A stretch of DNA of 64,000 nucleotides, from NCBI RefSeq assembly GCF_008386395.1, contig NZ_CP043761.1:1736001-1800000 (forward strand), given 5' to 3'. Below the pieces are notes generated by a model, which was not told the DNA's origin, ran no database searches, and worked only from the letters and a program-made list of their open reading frames with translations. The stretch is from Paenibacillus sp. 37. GTDB taxonomy: Bacteria > Bacillota > Bacilli > Paenibacillales > Paenibacillaceae. Made by a program: the position numbers and the translations under genes. This document shows positions 42,477 through 51,869 of the stretch, piece after piece; position 1 is the stretch's first letter, and every line of letters begins with the position of its first letter.

Positions 42477-42708
42477 GTTTGTATTGTCTCCTTGGTGGTT
42501 GAACGCAGACATATGTACACTTGCCACTCCGATGACAGAATAACCTTCCGATCGCTGTTACCCCCAGATTTATTGATTGAATTTTTAAATGTGTAAATCT
42601 GGGGATAAAGGCGAACGCTTTGCTTCTATAGGTTTTTTCTGTCCTCTGCGTTATCGTGTACATGATCTTGTTCAAAATTAAATCGTCAATTTATTTTTTG
42701 TATTAACT

Positions 42709-44514
42709 TTAACTCTTAGAAGCATCTCCTTGCTCCGTATCCTCTTTTGATATCTCCCAGATGATTTCGGTTCGGAATCCGCCAAGTGGGGATGGGCCGA
42801 ATAGGAGGTAGGAATGACTTCCGAATGTGTGCATGATTCGTTGATTCGTATTCCAAAGGCCGCAGCCCATTTCTTCCTGTAAAGGTTCCTGCATCTTCAA
42901 GTTCAGCGCTTCGTACTGTTCGGGGCTTAGGCCGGGTCCGTCGTCGTCGATGTATATTCTGCCAAAACCATTCTTGCGCTCCCCGGTAATTCGGATTTCC
43001 CCGGATGAATAGGACTTCGCCACACCGTGTATGACGGAATTCTCAACCATGGGTTGAAGCATTAATCGCGGCACCGATTGGGCAAGCATATCCTCAGGGA
43101 TATCGATGTGATATTCAATCCGGCCATTGCGCAGCTTCTGAATATCCAGATAGTTGATCAGCAGCTTGATCTCTTCCTGAAGCGACGATGTCTCCTTTTC
43201 CATACGGGTGGTATAGCGATAATACGCACTTAGGTTATGCGCCATGGAGACCACCGCTTGCTCGTCCTTCATCTGAGCCATGTTGATGATATAGCCTAGA
43301 CAATTATATAGGAAATGCGGATTGATCTGTGCTTGTAATTGCTTTAGTGTAGCTTCCCTGGCTCTAATCTTCTCATGGAAAACATTCTCGATCAGATCCT
43401 GAATCTGATGGGACATATCGTTGAATCGGCGGAACAGGAATGAGAATTCATTCTGGTTTTTGCTATGCAGTCGAACGGAATAATCGCCCTGCTCTACGCG
43501 GCGTAAACCTTTGATCAGCTGTTTGATCGGATACTGGACATTCCGGTACAGCAGGATGGAAGCCGAGATGCCCACAACGAGTAGCAAAATCATACTGGTG
43601 TAGAACAGATTCTGACTAAGCGAGATGGGTTTCAAAATCTGATACAGCGGGATGACGTCAACCAGATGCCAATCCAGATAGGTGGACTTCACGGAGCTAA
43701 CCAGATATTTCTTTCCGTTTAGTTCGACCACGTCCTGTGTGGTATCCTCTGGCGAGTGCGTATCCAGATACTGAGTAAGTGCTGCGGATAACTGCTTGTC
43801 CGCGCTGCGATTCAGAATGGGTGCATTTCCTTTGTGATATAAGAAAGGATCGCCTTGTCCGCCTGCTTTATACGTATCCAGCATATTCTGAATATTCTCA
43901 TAGCTGAAGCTGGCTTCAATCACCAGATTGCTTCCCGTGAGCATTCCTGGTTGGGCAAGGGAGTCCGTAAAGAACCAGTAGAAGGATTTCATCTCATCCT
44001 GTGATTCGGCACTTTGGTCCCCATAGGTCCATTGTCCGCTCATATTTTTTTTCAAATACGCCTCATCATATCCGGTAGTTCGGTTGTAGTTGGCGATGAC
44101 ATCCTCATTCTGCTGTGAATACACCGCATATCGGGTAGGCCATATATCGGTAACGCTCGTCTGAAGCGTCATCTTCTCCTGAATTACATAACGGGTCTGC
44201 ATCCGGTCATATCGATCATCCCACATGTTCAGGCCGTTGAAGGCTCTGACATTCGGATCTCGGGAGAGAATCAGGCTGAAATCCATCATCTGATTGATAC
44301 GGGAGTCGATCTGACTGGACAAGAACGTGAGCTGCTTCGTGTTGGAGATCTGTAATTCTTTGCTGACGACATCGTAGGTGACGTTGTTGGAGTAGGTGTA
44401 CATGATCAGAATGGGGATGAATAAGACCACAATTAACAGATTTATTTTGGCGAATAGACTGAATCGGGATCTGGTTTTATTTTGAAAAGGCATGAAGCGC
44501 TTCCATATATACAT
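42709..44514 (-). CDS. Sensor histidine kinase, YesM type
   Basis: 601 residues, ATG 6 bases after AAGGAGA. A membrane helix near residue 25, a 270-residue outside sensor, a second helix (LFYTSMILLLVVGISASILL), HAMP, then the His_kinase block (QAQINPHFLYNCLGYI, with the phospho-His) and an ATPase domain (MLQPMVENSVIHGV, YIDDDGPGLSPEQYEALNLK). Such kinases sense an extracellular sugar, often with the binding protein. The genes for the permeases diverge from it at 44684, with about 170 bases in between for control. Confidence 0.95.
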   Translation of the reverse strand: MYIWKRFMPFQNKTRSRFSLFAKINLLIVVLFIPILIMYTYSNNVTYDVVSKELQISNTKQLTFLSSQIDSRINQMMDFSLILSRDPNVRAFNGLNMWDDRYDRMQTRYVIQEKMTLQTSVTDIWPTRYAVYSQQNEDVIANYNRTTGYDEAYLKKNMSGQWTYGDQSAESQDEMKSFYWFFTDSLAQPGMLTGSNLVIEASFSYENIQNMLDTYKAGGQGDPFLYHKGNAPILNRSADKQLSAALTQYLDTHSPEDTTQDVVELNGKKYLVSSVKSTYLDWHLVDVIPLYQILKPISLSQNLFYTSMILLLVVGISASILLYRNVQYPIKQLIKGLRRVEQGDYSVRLHSKNQNEFSFLFRRFNDMSHQIQDLIENVFHEKIRAREATLKQLQAQINPHFLYNCLGYIINMAQMKDEQAVVSMAHNLSAYYRYTTRMEKETSSLQEEIKLLINYLDIQKLRNGRIEYHIDIPEDMLAQSVPRLMLQPMVENSVIHGVAKSYSSGEIRITGERKNGFGRIYIDDDGPGLSPEQYEALNLKMQEPLQEEMGCGLWNTNQRIMHTFGSHSYLLFGPSPLGGFRTEIIWEISKEDTEQGDASKS

Positions 44515-44683
44515 AAAAAGTCTCCTTCTAATTCGTGTGTAAACAACTTCTTCTAGGATGGCCCTAACAAAACACTATCAAGCCTAACAATGTTATATAG
44601 CAGACCTCAGTATGGCTTGATACTATTTATATCAGAGAACCCCATCACACACAAAAACTTTTTTTGGGAACAGGAGCAGTGCT

Positions 44684-45646
44684 ATGGAGGCTAAATTGGA
44701 GGGTAAGCGGGTCCCGCAGGCAAACGTTGGGAACAAGCTGGAAAAAAAGAGAAAAAAACGCTACAAACAGCCATGGATTCTGCACTTCATGGTGTTGCCG
44801 GCGGCCATTATGGTCTTTATATTTTCATACATTCCGATGTCCGGGATTTTGATGGCATTTCAGGATTATAAACCTGCCTTGGGATTTTTCAATTCCGAAT
44901 GGGTAGGGCTAAAGCACTTCAGGTACATGTGGGAAAATGATTACTTCCTGCAAATTACGTGGAACACGCTATTTTTTGCCTGTACGAAGATTGTCATGAA
45001 TCTAATCATTCCGTTTGTCTTCGCCTTATTGCTCAACGAGGTACGGAAGATGGCGCTAAAAAGAACGATTCAAACGCTCGTGTATCTACCACACTTTCTG
45101 TCTTGGGTAACGTTATCCGGTATCCTGATCGACATTCTGGCCCAGACGGGTATTGTCAATCAGTTCCTGGTTTCGGTATTCGGCATCAAGCCGATCTTCT
45201 TCCTGGGGGATGGCAGCTGGTTCCGATTCACGATTATTGCGAGTGACGTCTGGAAAGAGTTTGGATTCAACACGATCATCTTCCTCGCGGCGTTGTCCGG
45301 CATTAACCCAGCACTTTATGAAGCAGCTGAAGTGGATGGAGCGGGACGCTGGAAGCAAACGATGTATATTACCATCCCGGCACTTATTCCGATTGGGATC
45401 GTCATCGCGACCCTGGCACTGGGGAATGTGCTTAACGCCAACTTTGACCAGATCTTTAACTTATATAGCCCGTTGATTTACCAACAAGGCGATATTATCG
45501 ATACGTTTGTGTATAGAGAAGGTCTGCTTAGTGGGCAGTTCAGTTTCGCTACCGCTGTGAATCTGTTCAAATCGGTCATCAGCCTGATCCTGATTGTGAT
45601 CTCGTACCGACTGGCTTACCGATTCGCCGGATACCGAATTTTCTAG
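44684..45646 (+). CDS. ABC transporter permease, LplB type
   Basis: 320 residues, ATG 7 bases after AGGAG. A long basic N-terminal tail (KLEKKRKKRYKQPW) comes before six membrane helices. LYEAAEVDGAGRWKQTMYIT is the EAA loop. The end (YRLAYRFAGYRIF) is that of the LplB/YteP group that import pectin or mannan oligosaccharides. It pairs with the next permease, 16 bases downstream. No ATPase gene accompanies them, in keeping with a shared MsmX-type subunit. Confidence 0.93.
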   Translation: MEAKLEGKRVPQANVGNKLEKKRKKRYKQPWILHFMVLPAAIMVFIFSYIPMSGILMAFQDYKPALGFFNSEWVGLKHFRYMWENDYFLQITWNTLFFACTKIVMNLIIPFVFALLLNEVRKMALKRTIQTLVYLPHFLSWVTLSGILIDILAQTGIVNQFLVSVFGIKPIFFLGDGSWFRFTIIASDVWKEFGFNTIIFLAALSGINPALYEAAEVDGAGRWKQTMYITIPALIPIGIVIATLALGNVLNANFDQIFNLYSPLIYQQGDIIDTFVYREGLLSGQFSFATAVNLFKSVISLILIVISYRLAYRFAGYRIF

Positions 45647-45662
45647 AGAGGAGGACGAACGA

Positions 45663-46535
45663 ATGTATCATAAAACGATGCCTTACCGCATATTTAGCAT
45701 ATTCAACAATGTGTTACTGACCCTGCTTTCACTGCTCTGCTTGCTGCCTTTGTATCACTTGCTCATGGTATCTCTTAGCGCATCTGCACCTGCGAATGCT
45801 GGTCTCGTCACGTTCTGGCCGATTGGATTTACATTGGAGGCGTATGCAAAAACATTTGCCAATACCAACTTCCTCTCCTCCTTGTGGGTATCCGTGGAGC
45901 GGACGGTACTGGGTACAGGGCTTGCGTTAATCGTCAATACGATTGCAGCCTATGCGCTGTCCAAAGAGACGCGGGTGTTCCGCGCACGTAACATCTATCT
46001 GTGGTATTTTGTCATCACGATGCTGTTCAGCGGTGGCCTCATTCCGGGGTATATCCTAATTCTGAAGCTGGGGCTGATGAACACATTGCTGGCCTTGATC
46101 CTGCCTGGATTGGTCGCGGTGTTCAACATCATACTGTTGCTCAATTTCTTCCGTACCGTTCCGAAGGATCTGGAGGAAGCTGCATTTATCGATGGAGCAG
46201 GGCACTTTAAAACGTTTATCAAAATCTATCTGCCGGTCTCCGTACCTGTTATTGCAACGGTTTCACTCTTCATGATGGTTGGGCATTGGAACGCATACTT
46301 TGATGGGATTATCTACATCCGTGATGCGGAAAAGCTGCCACTTGCGACTTTCATGCAGACGATCATCGTACAAGCGGACATGTCGAAGCTTGATCCAGAA
46401 GCGGTTAAGAACCTGTCCCAACGGACCATTCGGGCTTCGCAGATCTTTATCAGTGCACTGCCGATCTTGTTAGTGTATCCGTTCCTGCAACGGTACTTTG
46501 TAACGGGAATTGTGGTTGGTGCTGTTAAGGAGTAG
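45663..46535 (+). CDS. ABC transporter permease, LplC type
   Basis: 290 residues, ATG after GAGGAGGACGA. Six helices; EAA loop LEEAAFIDGAGHFKTFIKIY; the stretch YFDGIIYIRDAEKLPLATFM and the C-terminus (RYFVTGIVVGAVKE) are typical of the LplC/YtcP branch. Forms the channel with the 44684 product. A terminator follows at 46586. Confidence 0.94.
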   Translation: MYHKTMPYRIFSIFNNVLLTLLSLLCLLPLYHLLMVSLSASAPANAGLVTFWPIGFTLEAYAKTFANTNFLSSLWVSVERTVLGTGLALIVNTIAAYALSKETRVFRARNIYLWYFVITMLFSGGLIPGYILILKLGLMNTLLALILPGLVAVFNIILLLNFFRTVPKDLEEAAFIDGAGHFKTFIKIYLPVSVPVIATVSLFMMVGHWNAYFDGIIYIRDAEKLPLATFMQTIIVQADMSKLDPEAVKNLSQRTIRASQIFISALPILLVYPFLQRYFVTGIVVGAVKE

Positions 46536-46585
46536 TTAAATGTAGGGGTTAGAATAGGATTGCAAAATGGAGTCACTGAACTGGG

Positions 46586-46612
46586 GAAGGCCAGGGAGGT
46601 GGCTTCTTTTTT
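46586..46612 (+). terminator. Terminator
   Basis: GAAGGCCA (46586-46593) pairs with TGGCTTC (46600-46606) with one bulged G, followed by TTTTTT. Ends the permease operon. In 46613-46856 I see only the ribosome site of the next gene. Confidence 0.7.
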
Positions 46613-46856
46613 GCGGGAAAAGATGTTGCGTGTATGTAGTGTATTACCTTTATTTGAATAAAATGGTACAGTTGAAGTTGATGAAATAGTTATCTTCAAT
46701 GAAGCCGGCAACATTAACGATCGAGTGTGAATTCCTTGTAATTGTCCATACAGACCCCGATTCTGCTCGTTCTTCGTGAAATTCACCCCAGGACTTGGGC
46801 TATTTAGATGACTTTATTCTCAAATCGGCTGAATTTCAAATTCAGAGAGGATGAAT

Positions 46857-48479
46857 ATGATCATGGATCAAAACTTGAAGCAAGCTATACTCAGGGGAGA
46901 AACTTCGCTAGGCATTGAATTTGGGTCCACACGAATCAAAGCTGTACTCATGGATTACCATTTCAAAACCATCTGTTCCAGCAGTTATGAATGGGAAAAT
47001 CAATTGATTGACGGTTACTGGACTTACCATATGAATGATATGATTCACGGCTTGCAACAAACCTATTATCAATTACAGCAAGAGATTGAGGGAAAATATG
47101 GTGTAACGATACAAAAGATTGGATCAATCGGATGTTCTGCCATGATGCAGGGTTACATTGCACTTGATCAGGCAGGGGAGTTATTGGTTCCGTTCCGTAC
47201 ATGGCGCAATGCCACAACGGGGAAGGCTGCATCAGAGCTAACCGAGAAATTCCAGTTTAAAATTCCAGAGCGCTGGAGCATCGCACATTTGTATCAAGCG
47301 ATTTTGAACGGAGAAGAGCATGTCACGAACATCAATTATATTACGACATTGTCGGGTTACATACATCGGCTCTTAACTGGCAGTAAAGCTATTGGTATAG
47401 GGGATGCCTCAGGCATGTTCCCAATTGATGAATCCACACGGGGATATCCTGAAGTTATGTTGAAGAAGTTTGACGATTTAATTGCTGACAGAGGCTACGC
47501 GTGGAATCTTATAGATATTTTACCTAAAGTGTACACTGCCGGTGAACATGCCGGATATCTTAGTGAAGCTGGTGCGCGACTGTTAGATCCATCGGGTAGG
47601 TTGGGATCCCATATTCCACTTTGCCCTCCGGAAGGCGATGCTGGAACAGGCATGGTTGCTACGAATAGTGTCCAAAAACGGACGGGCAACATTTCCGTGG
47701 GTACATCGATTTTTGCCATGATTGTATTAGAGAAAAACGTATCTGCGGTGTACCCTGAGATCGACATTGTCACTACACCTGACGGCAATCCTGTGGCTAT
47801 GGTGCTTGCGAATAACTGCTCCAGCGATATTAATGCTTGGGTCGACTTGTTCCGTGAATTTTATGAGGCGATGGGAATGAAACCCGATATGAATCAGTTA
47901 TTTAGCGTCTTGTTCAATGAAGCATTGAAAGCTGACGCGGATGGTGGTGGCTTACTGAGCTACGGCTACTATTCAGGGGAGAACATTACAGGAATTGCGA
48001 AAGGTCGTCCGTTGTTCGTGCGTTCTCCAGAGAGTCGCTTCAATCTGGCAAACTTCGTGAGAGTCCATCTGTTTGCTGCATTTGCTGCACTCAGGCTCGG
48101 ACTGGATATTCTCACACAGAAGGAGCACGTAACGATTGAGCACATATGGGCGCATGGCGGATTGTTCAAAACCCCACTAGTCGCTCAAAAAATGTGCGCA
48201 TCCGCACTGAATATTCCCGTTTCGGTCATGTCTACCGCGGGCGAAGGTGGCGCATGGGGAATGGCTATTTTGGCTTCCTACATGGTTAATAAGCAGCAGC
48301 ACGAGGGTTTGGCGGAGTACCTTACTACTAAGGTGTTTATTGATGCAGAAGGACAAGAGGTTTCTCCAAATAGCGCGGATGTGAATGGATTTGCCTTGTT
48401 CATGGAGCGTTACACGGAAGGACTGGCCATTGAGCAGTCAGCAGTAGATCATTTCGTGGAAAATGGGAAGAAAGCCTGA
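46857..48479 (+). CDS. FGGY-family carbohydrate kinase
   Basis: 540 residues from ATG 46857, 6 bases after GAGAGG; an ATG at 46851 touches the site. SLGIEFGSTRIKAVLMDYHF is the N-terminal phosphate-binding strand turn; GDASGMFPID and GDAGTGMVATN, and STAGEGGAWGMAILASY near the end, are FGGY ATP- and sugar-binding segments. It phosphorylates a sugar or polyol in the cytoplasm, probably one released from the substrate of the transporter beside it. The length fits xylulo-/ribulokinase relatives. The exact sugar is unknown. Confidence 0.9.
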   Translation: MIMDQNLKQAILRGETSLGIEFGSTRIKAVLMDYHFKTICSSSYEWENQLIDGYWTYHMNDMIHGLQQTYYQLQQEIEGKYGVTIQKIGSIGCSAMMQGYIALDQAGELLVPFRTWRNATTGKAASELTEKFQFKIPERWSIAHLYQAILNGEEHVTNINYITTLSGYIHRLLTGSKAIGIGDASGMFPIDESTRGYPEVMLKKFDDLIADRGYAWNLIDILPKVYTAGEHAGYLSEAGARLLDPSGRLGSHIPLCPPEGDAGTGMVATNSVQKRTGNISVGTSIFAMIVLEKNVSAVYPEIDIVTTPDGNPVAMVLANNCSSDINAWVDLFREFYEAMGMKPDMNQLFSVLFNEALKADADGGGLLSYGYYSGENITGIAKGRPLFVRSPESRFNLANFVRVHLFAAFAALRLGLDILTQKEHVTIEHIWAHGGLFKTPLVAQKMCASALNIPVSVMSTAGEGGAWGMAILASYMVNKQQHEGLAEYLTTKVFIDAEGQEVSPNSADVNGFALFMERYTEGLAIEQSAVDHFVENGKKA

Positions 48480-48580
48480 GAATCAATCATATTTCCTGAA
48501 AAGAGAAAACTGGAACGAAGCCCGTTGCCTACGCTATGCTACCCTGATATAATTTCGATATATCTATCGTATTGGGGGTT

Positions 48581-48776
48581 ATGACGTGGCAATATGGATA
48601 ATGCCGGATTGCTCGTTCGCTAGAAAGCCTTACGCAAAGCCTGAATAGGGGCGGACTTTGTGTAGGGCGCGACAAAAATGAGATTGTTGCCCTGGAATCA
48701 ACATCAACAGCATGGTTCAACCCGCAGGCTTTGCACCTTACTTTATTTTCCTAATAAAACTAAGGGGCTGAAAGCC
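48581..48776 (+). promoter_or_regulatory. Attenuator-like leader of the FusB-type gene
   Basis: A possible leader peptide (ATG 48581, MTWQYG-stop, after GGGGG) is followed by GCAAAGCCTG (48634-48643). This can pair either with CTTTGTGTAGGGC (48656-48668) nearby or, perfectly, with CAGGCTTTGC (48725-48734). GGCTTT of the latter can also pair with AAAGCC (48771-48776) just before the start codon. Mutually exclusive stems close to the start suggest translational attenuation, the known mode for staphylococcal fusB. Not proven here. Confidence 0.5.
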
Positions 48777-49418
48777 ATGCAAACACCATTCATTCACAAT
48801 CATCAATTCAATTATATTCATAAACAAGCTGATTTCCTGCTCAAAACGCTGCGCTCGGTCGTGGACCCCAAAGTATTGGATACGGTCCGTTATACCGTCA
48901 GCACGAATGCCGTTGGCATCTTCGATGATCTGACGCCGGAACAAAAGCAACTGCTGGAGCAGTTATCCACGTATGAGAAGACACATGAGTTGCAGACCTA
49001 TCTGAACCAGCTGGAAGCATATCTGATTCCATTTCCGCAAGTATCCGCGAAACAAATTCAGAAGCTGTTTCCCAAGGTAAAGAAGCTCAAAGTGCCGGAT
49101 CTGGAATCCATCGATTACGCACGTACAACTTATCTGAGATGGACCGACATTGCTACCGATCGCTTGTTCATCGTGTATCCGCATGAAGGCAGATTCCTCG
49201 GAATTGAGGGACGGCTTACAGCCACGAACAAGAAAGGGTATTGCATGTTCTGTCATCGCCATCAGGAGCTCGGATTTTTCAACGTGAAAACCAAGAGTTA
49301 TACGCCGGACAACATTTCTTCCGTGGCCCAGTACGTATGCATGGATAACACAGCTTGCAACCATAGCATCACCGATATCACTATGTTGGAGAAGTTTCTT
49401 CTCTCGACAGTAAAATAA
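48777..49418 (+). CDS. FusB/FusC-family EF-G-binding protein
   Basis: 213 residues from ATG 48777, 9 bases after AAGGGG. A helical N-terminal domain is followed by the zinc-finger domain: GYCMFCHRHQELGFF and VCMDNTACNHSITD supply four Cys for Zn. This is the FusB family, which binds elongation factor G and frees it from the ribosome when fusidic acid has locked it; chromosomal relatives occur in many Firmicutes. The length matches (FusB 213 residues). Whether this one confers resistance is unknown. Confidence 0.9.
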   Translation: MQTPFIHNHQFNYIHKQADFLLKTLRSVVDPKVLDTVRYTVSTNAVGIFDDLTPEQKQLLEQLSTYEKTHELQTYLNQLEAYLIPFPQVSAKQIQKLFPKVKKLKVPDLESIDYARTTYLRWTDIATDRLFIVYPHEGRFLGIEGRLTATNKKGYCMFCHRHQELGFFNVKTKSYTPDNISSVAQYVCMDNTACNHSITDITMLEKFLLSTVK

Positions 49419-49436
49419 TTGCATTTAAACAAACAG

Positions 49437-49461
49437 GGTCGCTCTTTGGAGCGACCTTTTT
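49437..49461 (+). terminator. Terminator
   Basis: GGTCGCTC (49437-49444), 4-base loop, GAGCGACC (49449-49456), then TTTTT. Ends the FusB-type gene. Confidence 0.92.
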
Positions 49462-49520
49462 GCTGTGTTCAAGCGGAGTTGCGGCGTCAGGCGTCATATC
49501 GATGTAGCGCTATAATGCAT

Positions 49521-50108
49521 TTATAACGTCGAAGGGTCGTTGGCGTAGTTTAGTCCCAAGTTATGCGCATGGTTCAGCAATGCCTCATAATGCTCAGGCT
49601 TGGATTCCAACGTTTCATACAAAAACTCAACCCTGGATTGGGACACGCCGCAGTAATCGGCAATACCCACATTGAGCAGATTGGCAATTGATTCACCATA
49701 GTTGCGCTTATGCATCTGTTCTTCCGTCACACCCGAAAGAGAGATCCATAATATCTGCTGATGAGGGAGCTTGTTCGCGCCGTAGGCAAATCCGTTGTTC
49801 ATGACACGATCCACATAACCCTTCAACATGGCTGGCAGATGCCACCACCAGAGAGGAAACACAAAAGCCACAGCATCGTGCTTCTTCAAACGCTCCATCT
49901 CAGTTTCAACCTCTGGTGAGAACACCTGATTTTCTTGAGTATAGTCGGGTTCATCCATCTCTCGGAGAATTGGGTCAAATCCAATCCCATGCAAATCCAA
50001 TATCTCATAACCGTGACCAGCCTCGGTAAGCCCTTCTGCAAAACGTTCAGCTACCTGGAAGGTCAAGGAATCTTTACGCGGGTGGGATACTACAACGAGT
50101 ACGTTCAT
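49521..50108 (-). CDS. NAD(P)H oxidoreductase, flavodoxin-like (KefF/YwrO type)
   Basis: 195 residues from ATG 50108; a GTG four codons upstream is too close to AAAGG. MNVLVVVSHPRKDSLTFQVA is the flavin-phosphate loop of the flavodoxin-2 fold; VFPLWWWHLPAMLKGYVDRV is its second flavin-contact segment (usual P-x-WW-x3-P). Such enzymes reduce quinones, azo or nitro compounds with NAD(P)H in the cytoplasm. An HxlR regulator gene diverges from it, which usually means induction by electrophiles. Confidence 0.92.
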   Translation of the reverse strand: MNVLVVVSHPRKDSLTFQVAERFAEGLTEAGHGYEILDLHGIGFDPILREMDEPDYTQENQVFSPEVETEMERLKKHDAVAFVFPLWWWHLPAMLKGYVDRVMNNGFAYGANKLPHQQILWISLSGVTEEQMHKRNYGESIANLLNVGIADYCGVSQSRVEFLYETLESKPEHYEALLNHAHNLGLNYANDPSTL

Positions 50109-50201
50109 CTTAACGTTCACTACCTTTCTGGATTACGGTCTTGTAGCCATAAATCAATGGCTGATGCTATTATAAACAGGTATGAAAACATCTGGAAGTA
50201 C

Positions 50202-50234
50202 GCACTTTGATGTTCTATAAGAAGAATAAAGTGC
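50202..50234. promoter_or_regulatory. Candidate HxlR-type operator
   Basis: GCACTTT (50202-50208) and AAAGTGC (50228-50234) form a perfect 7-bp inverted repeat between the divergent oxidoreductase and HxlR genes. Position suits an autoregulatory site; spacing is longer than in known YodB/HxlR sites. Confidence 0.35.
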
Positions 50235-50355
50235 CATAGGAACATTGAAGTACCCTAAATGGCGGCCCCGAAATGGGCTTGAATAAATGGAAAAAGAGAA
50301 GCAAGAAGATTATGTTTTCACCTAGGATACAGCCTGATTATGGAGGGGTTCAAAA

Positions 50356-50754
50356 ATGACGGAACATGGAGAAACAAGTGCTCCAAAGAAATATAAAGTA
50401 GGCGTGGAAGCGGCCTTGGAAGTGATGGGTGGGAAGTGGAAGCCTTTGATTATTTATCACTTGATGACTGGACGGAAACGCACGTCAGAGCTTCGACGAT
50501 TGATACCGGACATTACGCAGAAGATGCTGACAACACAGCTCAGAGGTCTGGAAAAGGACGAGATTGTGCAGCGCAAGGTATATTCGGAGGTTCCACCCAA
50601 AGTGGAGTATGAGTTAACGGACTACGGCTGGGGACTTAAGCCTGCCCTGGACCATTTGTGTTATTGGGGAGAAGATCATCTGGACAAAATCCACGGGGAT
50701 AAGTTTAAGGTTCTGGAAGACTTTGATTCCGAAGAAAAGGGGGCGGGAAGGTGA
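50356..50754 (+). CDS. HxlR-family transcriptional regulator
   Basis: 132 residues, ATG after GGAGGGGTTCAAAA. Winged helix-turn-helix of the HxlR type: EVMGGKWKPLIIYHLMTGRK, RRLIPDITQKMLTTQLRGLE, PPKVEYELTDYGWGLKPALD. No Cys in the N-terminal sensing position common in YodB. Dimeric DNA-binding repressor or activator, probably of the divergent oxidoreductase gene. Confidence 0.92.
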   Translation: MTEHGETSAPKKYKVGVEAALEVMGGKWKPLIIYHLMTGRKRTSELRRLIPDITQKMLTTQLRGLEKDEIVQRKVYSEVPPKVEYELTDYGWGLKPALDHLCYWGEDHLDKIHGDKFKVLEDFDSEEKGAGR

Positions 50755-51245
50755 ATGGTGAGGAGCACGCGAAACAGGCAGTGCCCTTTCGTTGCGAAGG
50801 CGTGGCTGTAGTTCTGTTGAAGAAGACCCACGATCAATACCGTGTACTGATGTTAAAGCGGGCGGGTCGTATGTTGCATAACGAGTGGTGTTATGTTGGC
50901 GGCGGGATAGAAAAAGGTGAGAAGGCATGGGAAGCTGCACTCAGAGAAGCCCACGAGGAAACAGGTATTACGGAAGTCCAGTTGTATTCTGCCAATCAAT
51001 TCGAACAATATTATTCACCCATGGGAGAATATATCTATACCGCTCCCGTATTCGTAGGATACGTGGATGAAAGCCAGGTTGTCCGGTTAAATCATGAACA
51101 TACCGAGTACCAATGGATGACGTTTGACGAAGCCAAAGAAAATGCGGCATTGCCCGGAATTGAAGACATTTTGGATTTTGTTGAAAAGCATTTTGCCAGA
51201 AAAGTCCCTTCCAAGTGGCTTCGGATTAATGGAGAGAATAATTAG
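50751..51245 (+). CDS. Nudix hydrolase
   Basis: 164 residues from GTG 50751, overlapping the HxlR stop by four bases (GTGA), so the two are coupled. The Nudix box is complete: GGGIEKGEKAWEAALREAHE then ETGI (G-x5-E-x7-RE-x2-EE-x-G). It hydrolyses a nucleoside diphosphate derivative with a divalent metal; the substrate cannot be read. One of three Nudix proteins in the window. Confidence 0.92.
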   Translation: MNGEEHAKQAVPFRCEGVAVVLLKKTHDQYRVLMLKRAGRMLHNEWCYVGGGIEKGEKAWEAALREAHEETGITEVQLYSANQFEQYYSPMGEYIYTAPVFVGYVDESQVVRLNHEHTEYQWMTFDEAKENAALPGIEDILDFVEKHFARKVPSKWLRINGENN

Positions 51246-51248
51246 GAG

Positions 51249-51695
51249 GTGGAACTCATCACATACAAGACGATTTATCCAAGAGCATGGTTGAGCCTAC
51301 TATGTATGTTGGTCATTGAAGCTATACTTTTCAGGGATGGTATGTACGGTAAAAATGGTATTTCGAAGTACTCCCTGATCGTTATATTGACCTTTATTCT
51401 CGGTTATATCGTTTTCCTGATCTGGCGTTTATTTTTCACTAAACCCAGTATTACGCTGGAAAGAGATCATGTGATTTCTACGAGAAATCATAGATATGAT
51501 GCAGCTCAGATTGAGTGTATTTATGTGAATTACAGACGGATTGGCATCAAACTCTATGGTAAACGGTTAGTGCCGATCGATCTGTGCTTTTATTTTCGAC
51601 GAGGTCAGGATTCCGCAGGTGTAGAAGCTGTGCATGAATGGGCGGCGAAAAACAACAAAGAAATAAAACACAAATTGTTTCAAACCTTGGGGTAG
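51249..51695 (+). CDS. Membrane protein with PH-like C-terminal domain
   Basis: 148 residues. The GTG at 51249 overlaps AGGAGG; an earlier GGAGAG (51231) could serve it, or a start at in-frame ATC 51258. Two hydrophobic helices (AWLSLLCMLVIEAILF, LIVILTFILGYIVFLIWRLF) come before a strand-rich domain (SITLERDHVISTRNHRYDAA), like small bacterial PH-type membrane proteins. Function unknown. Confidence 0.65.
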   Translation: MELITYKTIYPRAWLSLLCMLVIEAILFRDGMYGKNGISKYSLIVILTFILGYIVFLIWRLFFTKPSITLERDHVISTRNHRYDAAQIECIYVNYRRIGIKLYGKRLVPIDLCFYFRRGQDSAGVEAVHEWAAKNNKEIKHKLFQTLG

Positions 51696-51733
51696 ACCAG
51701 TACGTCTGTTGAGTATAAGGGATCGTTGAGGAG

Positions 51734-51847
51734 GTGCAGCTCCCTAAACATATTGAAATAATATTAAAAGTACTAGGCACCATCATGGTGATCCTGGGGT
51801 TGATATGGTTTTGGTTTTCAGAAGAGTTTTACAATTTAGTTTTTTGA
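51734..51847 (+). CDS. Small one-helix membrane protein
   Basis: 37 residues: MQLPKHIEIILKVLGTIMVI followed by LGLIWFWFSEEFYNLVF. A single hydrophobic helix with an acidic end. The GTG overlaps AGGAGG, with AAGGGA 11 bases upstream as an alternative. It fits between two other small membrane-protein genes on the same strand. Confidence 0.5.
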   Translation: MQLPKHIEIILKVLGTIMVILGLIWFWFSEEFYNLVF

Positions 51848-51869
51848 CAGCAAGGAGTTGAGCAAAAAT

